A stretch of DNA of 64,000 nt, from the NCBI RefSeq assembly GCF_947497025.1, contig NZ_CANMFC010000005.1, positions 1 to 64,000 on the forward strand, written 5' to 3'. A program made the position numbers and the translations under genes. The stretch comes from an uncultured Kushneria sp. (lineage in GTDB: Bacteria; Pseudomonadota; Gammaproteobacteria; Pseudomonadales; Halomonadaceae). The stretch's first letter is position 1, and every line of letters begins with the position of its first letter. Below are positions 24,962 through 33,978 of the stretch, piece by piece. The notes below the pieces were generated by a model that was not told where the DNA came from, did no database searches, and was given only the letters and a program-made list of their open reading frames with translations.

Positions 24962-26023
24962 ATGACGGCAGTGCTACCCGTTCGTATTCCGCTGATCCAG
25001 GCGCCCATGGCCGGCGTCTCCACCCCCGAGCTGGCGGCAGTCGTCAGCAATGCCGGGGCGCTCGGCTCGATCGCCATCGGGGCTGCCTCTGTCGATACCG
25101 CCCGAGCCATGATCGAGCGTACCCGATCGCTGACGGGCAAACCCTTTAATGTCAATGTCTTCTGCCATCGCACGCCGTGTATCGATACCGAGCGCGAGGC
25201 GCACTGGCGCGATCATCTGGCGCCGCTGTTTGCCCGTTTTGATGCCGACCCGCCCGAGCAGTTGGAGACAATCTACAAAAGCTTCAATGATGATGCGGCG
25301 ATGCAGGCGCTGTTGTGCGAATTGCGCCCGGCGGCCGTGAGCTTTCATTTTGGTCTGCCACCAGAGTCGGTCATTCGGGCGCTCAAGTGCCAGGGCATTA
25401 CGCTGCTCGCCACGGCGACCACGCTGGCCGAGGGCCGGGCCATCGAAGCAGCCGGCATCGATGTGATCGTGGCGCAGGGCAGCGAGGCTGGCGGTCATCG
25501 TGGCGTGTTCGAGCCCGAGCGCGGAGATGCCATGCTGGGCGTACTGCCACTGGTGCGAATGCTGGTGCAGCACACGGCTCTCCCCGTGATCGCGGCCGGC
25601 GGGATCATGGATGGCGCAGGTATCGATGCAATGCGGGCAGCCGGCGCCCACGGTGTGCAGCTGGGGACGGCCTTTATCGGCTGCCCGGAGTCCTCGGCCA
25701 CCGAGACCCATCGCGCCTGGCTGGGCGGGGCACATTCCTTCGAGACGGTGGTGACCTCGGTCATCTCCGGACGTCCGGCGCGAGCGCTGGTCAACGGCCA
25801 TACCCGCGAGATTACATCGCTCGATGTTCCCGACTATCCGCGGGCCTACCTGGCGGGCAAGGCATTGACTGCTGCTGCCTCAAAAGCGGGTGAGCAGGAT
25901 TTTGCCGTGTGCTGGGCGGGGCAGGGAGCCGCGCTGTCACGTGCGCTGCCAGCGGATGAGTTTATGGCGCGGCTTGTTGATGAAAGCCAATGGCTTGCCA
26001 GTTTATTCAAAATCATTGAATAA
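24962..26023 (+). CDS. Nitronate monooxygenase (2-nitropropane dioxygenase family)
   Basis: A 353-residue FMN-dependent TIM-barrel enzyme. Family motifs include the N-terminal PLIQAPMAGVSTPELAAVVS, the central VAQGSEAGGHRG with the catalytic His, and the phosphate-binding AAGGIMDGAGI and QLGTAFIG. It oxidises toxic nitronates to the aldehyde plus nitrite. The start at 24962 is preceded by GGGAGG. It may be read through from the RhtA-type gene. Confidence 0.92.
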   Translation: MTAVLPVRIPLIQAPMAGVSTPELAAVVSNAGALGSIAIGAASVDTARAMIERTRSLTGKPFNVNVFCHRTPCIDTEREAHWRDHLAPLFARFDADPPEQLETIYKSFNDDAAMQALLCELRPAAVSFHFGLPPESVIRALKCQGITLLATATTLAEGRAIEAAGIDVIVAQGSEAGGHRGVFEPERGDAMLGVLPLVRMLVQHTALPVIAAGGIMDGAGIDAMRAAGAHGVQLGTAFIGCPESSATETHRAWLGGAHSFETVVTSVISGRPARALVNGHTREITSLDVPDYPRAYLAGKALTAAASKAGEQDFAVCWAGQGAALSRALPADEFMARLVDESQWLASLFKIIE

Positions 26024-26138
26024 ACAATCACTCATGAAAGAATGTCGTTACGACGAAGATTGATGCCACGGTCGTCATCCATGGGGTTGACGATCCTGCT
26101 GCGTCGATCCCCCGCATTCGACAGCGCAAGGAGTGATC

Positions 26139-27380
26139 ATGACAGGCCAGCCCACGCGGGTTCGAGACATACACCACGACGTGGTCGTGATCGGTGCCGG
26201 CACCGCCGGTATTGCCATTGCCCAGGGGCTTCGCCGGCGCGATGCACGCCTTGATATCGCCCTCATCGACCCGGCATCGGAGCACTATTATCAGCCGGGC
26301 TGGACGCTGGTCGGCGGCGGGGTGTTCGATGCCGACCAGACAAGGCGGGCGATGACGGCGGTTCTGCCAGAGGGGGTGGTGCATTACGCCTGCTCGGCTG
26401 CCGGCATCGACCCTGATCGGGGCGTTGTGCGGCTGGAGGATGGCCGCACCCTGAACTATCGCGCGCTGGTGGTGGTGCCGGGTCTTGAGCTTCACTGGGA
26501 CGCCATCGACGGTCTTGCCGGGACGCTGGGAAAGTGCGGCGTCACCTCCAACTACCGCTTTGATCTGGCGCCCTATACCTGGTCGCTGGTCAAGGGGCTG
26601 CGTCAGGGTCGAGCGCTTTTCACTCAGCCGGCCATGCCCATTAAATGTGCCGGTGCCCCGCAAAAGGCGATGTACCTGGCCTGCGATCACTGGCGGCGCA
26701 GCGGCGTGCTGGACAACATCAACGTCTCCTTTCACAACGCCGGTGGCGCACTGTTTGGCGTACCGGCCTATATCCCGGCCCTGATGGAGCAGGTCGAGCG
26801 CTACAACATCGAACTTGAATTTCATCAGCAGCTGATGGCCGTGGATGGTCCCGGGCGGCAGGCGCACTTCGTGATCCACGACGCCGATGGCTGTCAGCGT
26901 GAGCACGTCGAATCCTTTGACATGCTCCATGTGGTGCCGCCACAGCGCGCGCCGGCGCTGATCCGTGACAGCCGACTGGCCAACGATGTCGGCTGGCTGG
27001 ACCTGCACCCCCATACCCTGCAACACCAGCACCACCCCGCCGTGTTCGGGGTCGGCGACGTCAGCGCCACGCCCAATGCCAAGACCGCGGCGGCCGTGCG
27101 GGTTCAGGCGCCGATCGTGGCCGATAATGTTGTGGCGTATCTACAGGGAGAGGCGCTTTCAGCGCGCTATCAGGGCTACGGGGCCTGTCCGCTGACGGTC
27201 TCGCGGGGGCAGGTGGTACTGGCCGAGTTCGGCTATGGCGGCGAGCTCATGCCGACCCTGCCGAGCTGGCTCAACGATGGCCAACGGGCCACGGGGCTTG
27301 CCTGGCAGCTCAAGGCACATCTCATGCCGATCATCTACTGGGAAATGATGTTGAAAGGACGTGAATGGATGGTGTCATGA
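26139..27380 (+). CDS. Sulfide:quinone oxidoreductase (flavoprotein)
   Basis: A 413-residue FAD protein. The dinucleotide-binding loop VVVIGAGTAGIAIAQG lies at 16-30. Three cysteines at C133 (GKCGVTSNY), C170 (MPIKCAGAPQKAMYL) and C350 (YGACPLTVSRG) match the catalytic/polysulfide cysteines of SQR. The membrane-anchor C-terminus is amphipathic (IIYWEMMLKGREWM). It transfers electrons from sulfide to quinone, probably for sulfide detoxification; the pattern is closest to type II (mitochondrial-like) SQR. AAGGAG precedes the ATG. Confidence 0.92.
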   Translation: MTGQPTRVRDIHHDVVVIGAGTAGIAIAQGLRRRDARLDIALIDPASEHYYQPGWTLVGGGVFDADQTRRAMTAVLPEGVVHYACSAAGIDPDRGVVRLEDGRTLNYRALVVVPGLELHWDAIDGLAGTLGKCGVTSNYRFDLAPYTWSLVKGLRQGRALFTQPAMPIKCAGAPQKAMYLACDHWRRSGVLDNINVSFHNAGGALFGVPAYIPALMEQVERYNIELEFHQQLMAVDGPGRQAHFVIHDADGCQREHVESFDMLHVVPPQRAPALIRDSRLANDVGWLDLHPHTLQHQHHPAVFGVGDVSATPNAKTAAAVRVQAPIVADNVVAYLQGEALSARYQGYGACPLTVSRGQVVLAEFGYGGELMPTLPSWLNDGQRATGLAWQLKAHLMPIIYWEMMLKGREWMVS

Positions 27381-27460
27381 CGCGCGCCATAACCTTTTGA
27401 TCAGGTTGGGCGGGCGCGCATGCTTTAAGCTTGTGGCAATTGTTCCAATGAGGAAGTGCC

Positions 27461-28384
27461 GTGGCTGCTGGTAGCCTGTTGACCCTGCTTGATGATATTG
27501 CCGCCTTGATGGATGACGTGTCTGTCATGACCAAGGTGGCCGCCAAAAAAACCACGGGTGTGCTGGGAGATGATCTGGCGCTTAATGCCCAGCAAGTCAC
27601 CGGCGTGCGAGCCGATCGTGAGTTGCCGATTGTCTGGGCCGTCTGCAAGGGCTCACTGCGCAACAAGCTGATGCTGGTGCCGGCGGCGCTTTTGATCAGC
27701 GCCTTTGCCTCCTGGCTGGTGACGCCGCTATTGATGCTGGGTGGCGCCTACCTGAGCTATGAAGGGGTGGAAAAGCTGGCACACGCCTGGCACAAGTGGC
27801 GACACCCGCAGGCTGCAAAAAAGGATACCAAAACCGCCGAGCGCTCCCCCGAGGAGCATAAGGCCTTTGAGCAAAAACGTATCAAGGGCGCGGTGCGTAC
27901 CGATTTCATCCTGTCAGCGGAGATCATCGCCATCACGCTGGGGACCGTGGCCAATGAGGCCTTCATGCAGCAGGTGGTGGTGCTGTCGATTATCGCCCTG
28001 GCCATGACGCTGGGCGTTTACGGTCTGGTGGCGGCGATCGTCAAGCTGGATGATCTAGGGCTTTATCTCAGCCGTCGCAGCGCCTCGATCGCGCAGGGGC
28101 TGGGGCGCGGTATCCTGACCGCGGCACCGTGGCTGATGAAGTTTTTGTCGGTGGCGGGAACGGCTGCCATGTTCATGGTGGGTGGCGGTATCCTGACCCA
28201 CGGCATACCGGTGCTGCATCACGCCATCGAGGCGTTGACGCTGGCCGAAGGTGATATCCCCGGCGTCGGTGTCATTTTGCAGCCGATCACGCCCACGCTG
28301 ATTAACATGCTGGTAGGGCTGGTACTGGGCAGCGTGATTCTGGGCGCGGTGACGCTGATAAAAAAAGTGCGCGGCGCCCACTGA
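27461..28384 (+). CDS. DUF808 (YedI) family membrane protein
   Basis: A 307-residue protein with the YedI/DUF808 signature (AAGSLLTLLDDIAALMDDVS at the N-terminus, then GVLGDDLALNAQQV and four or more membrane segments). Function is not established. GTG start, with GAGGAAG 4-5 bases before it. The thioredoxin-like gene follows 78 bases later. Confidence 0.9.
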   Translation: MAAGSLLTLLDDIAALMDDVSVMTKVAAKKTTGVLGDDLALNAQQVTGVRADRELPIVWAVCKGSLRNKLMLVPAALLISAFASWLVTPLLMLGGAYLSYEGVEKLAHAWHKWRHPQAAKKDTKTAERSPEEHKAFEQKRIKGAVRTDFILSAEIIAITLGTVANEAFMQQVVVLSIIALAMTLGVYGLVAAIVKLDDLGLYLSRRSASIAQGLGRGILTAAPWLMKFLSVAGTAAMFMVGGGILTHGIPVLHHAIEALTLAEGDIPGVGVILQPITPTLINMLVGLVLGSVILGAVTLIKKVRGAH

Positions 28385-28462
28385 CATCGTCTCTGCTGAA
28401 ACCATATTCACTGCATCAGGCCCCGATGAATGCGGGGCTGTCACCGGAGCGGGAGACAACAC

Positions 28463-28777
28463 ATGACCATGCCCGATAGCGTTGTACCGGAACGTGAGGA
28501 ACTTGATGGCAGTCAGGGGCCGGTAGTGGTGGAGTTTGGGACGCCCTGGTGTAGCTACTGCGAGGCAGCGCAGCCCTTGATCAGCGAGGTCATTGGTCAG
28601 GCCGCCGGGGTGTGGCATGTCCGCGTCGAAGACGGCAAGGGCAAGCGGCTGGGACGGTCATGGCAGGTCAGGCTCTGGCCGACGTTGATCTTTTTAAAGG
28701 ATGGTCAGGAGCGGGCACGCTGCGTGCGCCCCGAGACGCGTCAGGCGCTGGAAGCCGCGCTTGAGCGCATCCTGTAA
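28463..28777 (+). CDS. Thioredoxin-like protein
   Basis: A 104-residue small thioredoxin-fold protein. The active site is TPWCSYC (Cys30, Cys33), unlike the standard WCGPC, and a cis-proline follows in VRLWPTLIFLKDG. No signal peptide, so cytoplasmic. The CSYC pair suggests a more specialised disulfide exchange than classical thioredoxin. The start at 28463 has GGGAG upstream. Confidence 0.88.
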   Translation: MTMPDSVVPEREELDGSQGPVVVEFGTPWCSYCEAAQPLISEVIGQAAGVWHVRVEDGKGKRLGRSWQVRLWPTLIFLKDGQERARCVRPETRQALEAALERIL

Positions 28778-29141
28778 GACAGGAAAAGGGGGTAAGGCAG
28801 ACAATATGTGGCGTACAGGTACAGGGTGACCCGGCAATGTCATCATTGACAGCCATGACGTCCTGCCATGGCGCTCATCCCTGAGTCTTGCCGGGTCGAC
28901 GCGGTCTGCTTCCCTGCCACGTCCTGTCTCCCTCTGGCGGACACCTTCAGGTTACCCGGTCAGGTGCCGAGCGTGAGGAATATGATTCCCTTCATCAGCC
29001 AGGTCCTTCTGTCCGGGTGCCTTCCTGGCACCACCTCAAGCCACAGTCAATATATCGGCTTCGCCACACACCCAATAGATGCAGATGTACCAACGCTCTT
29101 GGTGCATTTGAATTACTGGTCTTGCGCTACCTGAAAAGGGG
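28778..29141. other. Intergenic region between thioredoxin-like and LuxR genes
   Basis: About 360 bases between two convergent 3' ends. I see no gene with coding character and no strong U-tailed hairpin. Open frames here have poor codon use and no family resemblance. Confidence 0.35.
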
Positions 29142-30629
29142 TCATGATGTCTTTTTCGGGTCCGTTGCAACATCCAGGCCCTGCTGGCGCGCGACGATAA
29201 TGGCTTCGCTGCGGCTGTGGACATCCAGCTTTCGATATAGCGAGGCGATATAATTACGCACCGTGCTGTGGGCCAGCGATAGCTCGATGGCAATGCGCTT
29301 GTCGGACAGCCCCTGACACAACAGCACCAGCACGTCGCGCTCACGCGCACTGAGATTGATGACAGATGGCGCCGTGACCGGTGTGGCGCTATTGGTATGT
29401 CGTACGCTGGCAAGCTTTTCGACCAGCGTGCGGGTAAACCACGAGGCGTCCTGCATGACGGTGTCGATGGCGGCAAAGAGCTCTGCTTCAGTGCGTTTGC
29501 GCTGGGTAATGTCGACCAGCGTCAGCAGGACCCGGTCATGGTCATCGATGCTCACCATGGTCGCCGAAACCAGCCAGGTCAGGCACTCGCCGCCGGGAAA
29601 GGTCATGTTGCTTTCAAGGCCACTGATGGTATCGCCGGCATCCAGTGCCGACAGGATGCGGCGGCGAACGGCAGCCGGCAGGGGTGCATACTGCGTCAGC
29701 GGCCCGGTCGCCGGTACGCTGGCGTCATGCCCCAGTGCGCTGTTGAAGGCGTCATTGACCTCGAGCAGCGAGAGCGTGTGATGATCCGCTAGTGCGGTGG
29801 GCACCGGAGACATGTGAAACAGCGTTGAAAACTGCGCCTCGCTACGGCGCAGCGCGCTCTGGGCGCGTCGGGTCGGCTCGAGGTCGGTGAAGGTCAATAG
29901 CATGCAGGCCTCATGACCAACCTCAATGGGCTGACCGGCCACCACTACACACTTGCTCTCACCCGTCGCCCGCGGATGCAAAACGGCTTCCATCTGCGCG
30001 ATCGTCAGCCCTTCATCAAGGCGGCGAAGTGCCTGTTCACGCTGATCGGCGCCGGCAAAGACGTCCAGCTCCTGAATGGTGCGTCCAAGCACCTCCTGCT
30101 CGCTCAGATCGGTCATGTCCAGAAAGCCCTGATTGACGCGAATGAAGCGCTGGTCACGCAGCCGACAGATCAGGGCCGGGGCCGGATTGATGTTGAATGA
30201 TTTCTCGAAGCGCTCCTCGGCGCTCACCAGTTCAGTGATGTCCTCGATCAGCAGGGCCGCCAGCCGGGCACCATCGCCGTCGAAAAAAACGCACCCCCGG
30301 GTGCTGTGCACACGCGTGATCTCCTCGGGCCCCGGCAGCATGATTTCCACGCTGATCTCGTTGAAGGGGGTACCCGCTAGCAGCGCGGTCACCAGGGCCT
30401 CATTGTGTTCATCAGGCGATCGAAAACGCGGCCGAAAGCGCCGTCGGTAATCGGCGATGTCAGGGCCCAGCGCCTCAATGCGGGAAACGTCATGCATGGC
30501 AAGTGCGGCCTGATTGGCCCAGCGCAGTGTGCCATCGCTGTCCAGCAGAATGACGCCTTCGCGCATCTTCTCTATCAGCTGATAAAGCGGTGAGAAGGGG
30601 GTGTCAATGGCAATGGAGTTATCAGACAT
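29142..30629 (-). CDS. Three-PAS-domain LuxR-type regulator
   Basis: A 495-residue cytoplasmic sensor-regulator. PAS-like domains lie at about 15-130, 140-255 and 265-390 (for example EGVILLDSDGTLRWAN and FNINPAPALICRLRDQRF), and a LuxR/GerE helix-turn-helix at about 425-490 (INLSARERDVLVLLCQGLSD, HSTVRNYIASLYRKL). PAS domains may bind flavin, haem or small ligands; no diagnostic haem His or flavin Cys can be claimed here. It is a one-component regulator with no neighbouring kinase. Its 5' end faces the cyclodeaminase gene. Confidence 0.9.
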   Translation of the reverse strand: MSDNSIAIDTPFSPLYQLIEKMREGVILLDSDGTLRWANQAALAMHDVSRIEALGPDIADYRRRFRPRFRSPDEHNEALVTALLAGTPFNEISVEIMLPGPEEITRVHSTRGCVFFDGDGARLAALLIEDITELVSAEERFEKSFNINPAPALICRLRDQRFIRVNQGFLDMTDLSEQEVLGRTIQELDVFAGADQREQALRRLDEGLTIAQMEAVLHPRATGESKCVVVAGQPIEVGHEACMLLTFTDLEPTRRAQSALRRSEAQFSTLFHMSPVPTALADHHTLSLLEVNDAFNSALGHDASVPATGPLTQYAPLPAAVRRRILSALDAGDTISGLESNMTFPGGECLTWLVSATMVSIDDHDRVLLTLVDITQRKRTEAELFAAIDTVMQDASWFTRTLVEKLASVRHTNSATPVTAPSVINLSARERDVLVLLCQGLSDKRIAIELSLAHSTVRNYIASLYRKLDVHSRSEAIIVARQQGLDVATDPKKTS

Positions 30630-30790
30630 GGTCGGTCCTGCGTAGACGTGCCCGAAAGATACGGGCCGCCATGATGCTATGCGGCCGCGCGCATGAAAAG
30701 TGCCTGTTAAGGCCTGTGGGCACTATGCTGTGTCTGATCAAGCGTTTGACATATGCCAGTACCATGCCAGAGACCGGGAATTTATAAACC

Positions 30791-31396
30791 ATGACCGATA
30801 GCGCAACAACACTCTGGCAGCACCGACTGTGCGATTTTCGTGACGCCGTGGCTCGAAAACCGATGCCTGGCTGTGGCGCCACGGCCGTGGTCAGCGCCGA
30901 TCTGGGTCTGGCGCTTGTGCTGAAGGGGCTGTATCTGAGCCAGCAGCATGACGCCAGCGTCTCGCGTCAGGCGCTGATTGATGAAGGAGAGGCGCTCAAG
31001 CAGCGTCTGGCGCCGCTGGCCCAGGAGGATATGGATGCTTTCGAGGCGTTCATGGCCGCCGTTGGTCGCGATGAGGACGACGAGGGCCGTGCTGATGCCA
31101 TTCATGCCGCTGCCGACATTGCCGTCGAGGTGCCCCTGAGAACGGCGCAGCTGTGCGATGCGGCGCTGGCACTGACCCACCAGGCCGGGGCGAACATCGA
31201 GCAGCAGTTCTCAAGCGATGCCGTCGCCGGTGCCCGGCTGATTCATGCCGCGCTGCATGGCGTGCTGCTCAACGTTGACGCCAATGCCGGTCAGCTTGGC
31301 AGTGACGCCGCTCGCGATCGAGCAAGACACGCCCGCGACGATCTGGCGCAGCGCGCCGATGCGCTGCTGGAGATTCTCACGAACGCCCCGGCCTGA
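30791..31396 (+). CDS. Cyclodeaminase/cyclohydrolase family protein (FTCD_C fold)
   Basis: A 201-residue helical protein matching the C-terminal cyclodeaminase domain of formiminotransferase-cyclodeaminase, as a stand-alone protein: PMPGCGATAVVSADLGLALV, EDMDAFEAFMAA, VPLRTAQLCDAALAL. The family converts formimino- or methenyl-tetrahydrofolate in one-carbon metabolism. No histidine-degradation genes are adjacent, so the exact substrate is uncertain. Confidence 0.85.
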   Translation: MTDSATTLWQHRLCDFRDAVARKPMPGCGATAVVSADLGLALVLKGLYLSQQHDASVSRQALIDEGEALKQRLAPLAQEDMDAFEAFMAAVGRDEDDEGRADAIHAAADIAVEVPLRTAQLCDAALALTHQAGANIEQQFSSDAVAGARLIHAALHGVLLNVDANAGQLGSDAARDRARHARDDLAQRADALLEILTNAPA

Positions 31397-31416
31397 GCTC
31401 TGATCAGTTCATCTCA

Positions 31417-32808
31417 TCAGCTCATGGCCTGGGCGCTTTTTCGACGCTGGGTCAGCGCCACCGCGCCGTCGATCAGAATCAGCACGACCAGGCTGCCGCC
31501 CAGTACCGGCAGTGCCAGCCCCAGCAGAACTGCGAGGATCACCACGGCCAGCGCTGCCGGTCGCGGTGCCTGCAGCAGCGTTTGAATCAGCGTGACGGTT
31601 GTCATGGCGTCGCTGGCACGGGTGGGACGACGGCGCCACCACATGGCATATCCCAGTACCAGCATGACCACCAGTGCACTGGCAAAAACGACCAGCACCA
31701 GTTGATTGATCACCCCGAACAGTACGCCCATGTGTAGATCCACCCCCCAGCGGGTCAGTTTCGCGGCCAGCGGAAACGTCTCGAACCGGGTGCGATCAAT
31801 CACGGCCAGAGTGGTCGGGTCAATGGCGGCCTCATCCACCTCGGTGGGCCATTCGCGGCCGATCTCGCGTACCTTCCAGGCGTTGCCCGGCCCGGCCGCG
31901 GGGACAATTTCAATCTTGCCGGCCTCGAGCCCTTCTTCGCGTGCGGCTGTCAGCACCCGATCGTAGAGTCCCGGATCAAAGGCATGATCCTTCATGGCCA
32001 TGTTGTGACCCGAATGGGCGGCGTGTTCGGCGTGTGGGCCCGGCTCGGCGGGGGTGACGCCATCCAGGCTCGTTGAGACCGTCGGTGTCTGCCAGCCGAA
32101 CATGTGCCGCAGCTCGCCGATGTTGCCCCCGGCGTATTTCGACCAGGTCAGTCCCGTGGCAGAGAAAAACACGAAGCCGATCAGGGCCCACGGCCCGAGA
32201 CGGGTATGCCAGCGGCTGGCACGCTGGCCGGCATCTGCCTGGCCGCTGCGCCGTCGCTTGAACCAGAGGGCCAGCCCGCCCAGCGCCACGATCCAGAGCC
32301 AGGAGGCCGCCAGCTCGCTGTAGACGCGCCCCGGCTCGCCCAGCAGCAGGCTGCGGTGAAACTTGTCGATGGTGATGCGAAAGGCCGAGATGCCGCTGGT
32401 GCCATAGACCGGCAGGGCGCCGCGCACCTCGTTGGTGGCTGGATCGACAAAAATCGCCAGATGCTCCCACTGACCCACGCTCGGGTCCGAGAACATGACC
32501 CGGGTCGTCTCGCCCGGAGAAGGCGCCGGGCGTACGGCCATGGGTGCCTCGTCGCGCCCCAGCGCCTGCTGTGCCGCCCGAATCTGGTCGGCCAGTGGCA
32601 GCGGCGTGCCGCTGTCGCTTCCGGTATAAAACTGCTCGTGGTAGAGGGCCTGCTCGATCTGCGGGGTCAGGGCATAGACGATGCCGCTGAGGGCGACGAG
32701 CAAAAGAAATGGACCGACCAGCAGGCCGATATAAAAATGCAGTCGGGCAATGAAGGCCCAGCCCCACGGTTTGCGACCAGATGGCGCTGTGGCGGTATGA
32801 TCTGTCAT
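31417..32808 (-). CDS. PepSY-associated transmembrane protein
   Basis: A 463-residue inner-membrane protein of the PepSY_TM family. Segments include an N-terminal helix (FIARLHFYIGLLVGPFLLLV), a periplasmic PepSY part, a central helix pair, a His-rich periplasmic loop (HAEHAAHSGHNMAMKDHAF), and two further helices. Members are often tied to iron/siderophore reduction or copper handling. Start at 32808 uses AGGTG upstream; an earlier Met also exists. It lies upstream-adjacent to the DUF2946 gene in the same orientation, suggesting a metal-linked pair. Confidence 0.88.
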   Translation of the reverse strand: MTDHTATAPSGRKPWGWAFIARLHFYIGLLVGPFLLLVALSGIVYALTPQIEQALYHEQFYTGSDSGTPLPLADQIRAAQQALGRDEAPMAVRPAPSPGETTRVMFSDPSVGQWEHLAIFVDPATNEVRGALPVYGTSGISAFRITIDKFHRSLLLGEPGRVYSELAASWLWIVALGGLALWFKRRRSGQADAGQRASRWHTRLGPWALIGFVFFSATGLTWSKYAGGNIGELRHMFGWQTPTVSTSLDGVTPAEPGPHAEHAAHSGHNMAMKDHAFDPGLYDRVLTAAREEGLEAGKIEIVPAAGPGNAWKVREIGREWPTEVDEAAIDPTTLAVIDRTRFETFPLAAKLTRWGVDLHMGVLFGVINQLVLVVFASALVVMLVLGYAMWWRRRPTRASDAMTTVTLIQTLLQAPRPAALAVVILAVLLGLALPVLGGSLVVLILIDGAVALTQRRKSAQAMS

Positions 32809-32912
32809 GAAGGCACCTGTCATGGCCATGGGTATTTATGGCATGGCGTATTCTCGATCGGCCTTTTCTGGCTGGAGGGCCGATAACAGCAGGAACGTGA
32901 ACGAATGACCGT

Positions 32913-33353
32913 TCAGCCAGGCAGGGGCGGGGCGCGCGACAGGGCGTTGGGGAAATGAGGGTGACAGGCATGGCCCTGCAGTCGAGCGGGAACAGGCATT
33001 GCATCCGGTCCGGCACGGCCGGGCGGCAGCGTCAGGGCGGCCTCGATCATCAGGGGCGTATGGGCCAACAGCGAGCAGTAGCCGCACTTGGCAAGATCCA
33101 TATGGCCGATGGGATGGGGCTCGTCAGACGCTTTACTGTGAACGCTTGCGAGGGCCTGATGCGTTTCAGGCGTTTGCAGCCGGGTCATGATGTGACCGGC
33201 ATGCATGCTGGAGGTCTGCTCCTGCCAGCGGGAAGCAGGGGAGGCGCGCTCATGGGCCAGCGCCAGTGTCTGCGACAGCACCGGGGCCAGAAAGATGACC
33301 AGCATGGTGGCCAGGGCCAGCCAGGCCGGGAGAGAGCAGCGCAGACGAGTCAT
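32913..33353 (-). CDS. DUF2946-like exported protein
   Basis: A 146-residue protein with an N-terminal signal/anchor (MTRLRCSLPAWLALATMLVI) and conserved-looking His/Cys elements (HMDLAKCGYCSLLAH), matching the DUF2946 pattern. Proteins of this family are often found with PepSY and copper genes. No strong ribosome site precedes the chosen ATG at 33353; the longer frame has poor family match. It is followed by the PepSY gene about 100 bases downstream. Confidence 0.72.
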   Translation of the reverse strand: MTRLRCSLPAWLALATMLVIFLAPVLSQTLALAHERASPASRWQEQTSSMHAGHIMTRLQTPETHQALASVHSKASDEPHPIGHMDLAKCGYCSLLAHTPLMIEAALTLPPGRAGPDAMPVPARLQGHACHPHFPNALSRAPPLPG

Positions 33354-33539
33354 GAGTGGGCGAAGGCAGCGCCAGGCAGTGGGAGGTTCAAGGCCCGTGA
33401 CCTTACCGCAAACCGATGCTCGAGAACATCCCGGCAGGTCGGCCGAGCCTGGGTGGCACTGAAGTCGCGATCGATGCGGAAGGTCGGGCCGCATCGGTCC
33501 CGGCATCCATGACCCCGGCTAGGGCCGGGGCAAGGTGTC

Positions 33540-33848
33540 CTATTCGGCCTGAGAGGTGGCGCTGGCTGTCAGCGAGGCGCTGGCGCTCGGTGCCTCATCG
33601 TCATTGACCGCTCTGAGCGCCACGGGGGTATGAAGTACCACGGCGCCGGGTTGAACATCGAATGGCTCATTGGCCGCACCAACGATCAGGCGACGACGCT
33701 CAAAGGCCAGGTCGCTGCGACGGCCCAGATAGGTCTCGCAGTCCCGGCAGTGCACGGGATCTTCGACCGGGCGCATATGCCCGGATCTCACAATAATGCG
33801 TCGGCTGCCACAGTGAAAACAGCGGACATTGAGCTCTGTGGGCCTCAT
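33540..33848 (-). CDS. Small zinc-ribbon-like protein
   Basis: A 102-residue soluble protein with two CxxC pairs, RCFHCGSRR (Cys10/13) and HCRDCETY (Cys34/37), consistent with a zinc ribbon. The C-terminal 40 residues are Ala/Ser-rich. No exact family can be named. It is read away from the DUF4105 gene, and the sequence between them (33849-33978) shows no further gene. Confidence 0.7.
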   Translation of the reverse strand: MRPTELNVRCFHCGSRRIIVRSGHMRPVEDPVHCRDCETYLGRRSDLAFERRRLIVGAANEPFDVQPGAVVLHTPVALRAVNDDEAPSASASLTASATSQAE

Positions 33849-33978
33849 GAAACACCTCTGTAATTTATTTATTCATGTTATGTGATAACGCCCGTGCGCC
33901 CTAGCATGAAATTGCCTTTTCATACTTCAAGCTCAGGCCTCTGAACCATCCATTTCATGTCTTTAATGATCGAGGCGG

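Noticed and set aside
28868-29253. Possible small genes between the thioredoxin-like and LuxR genes
   Set aside because: No ribosome site, poor codon use and no family resemblance.
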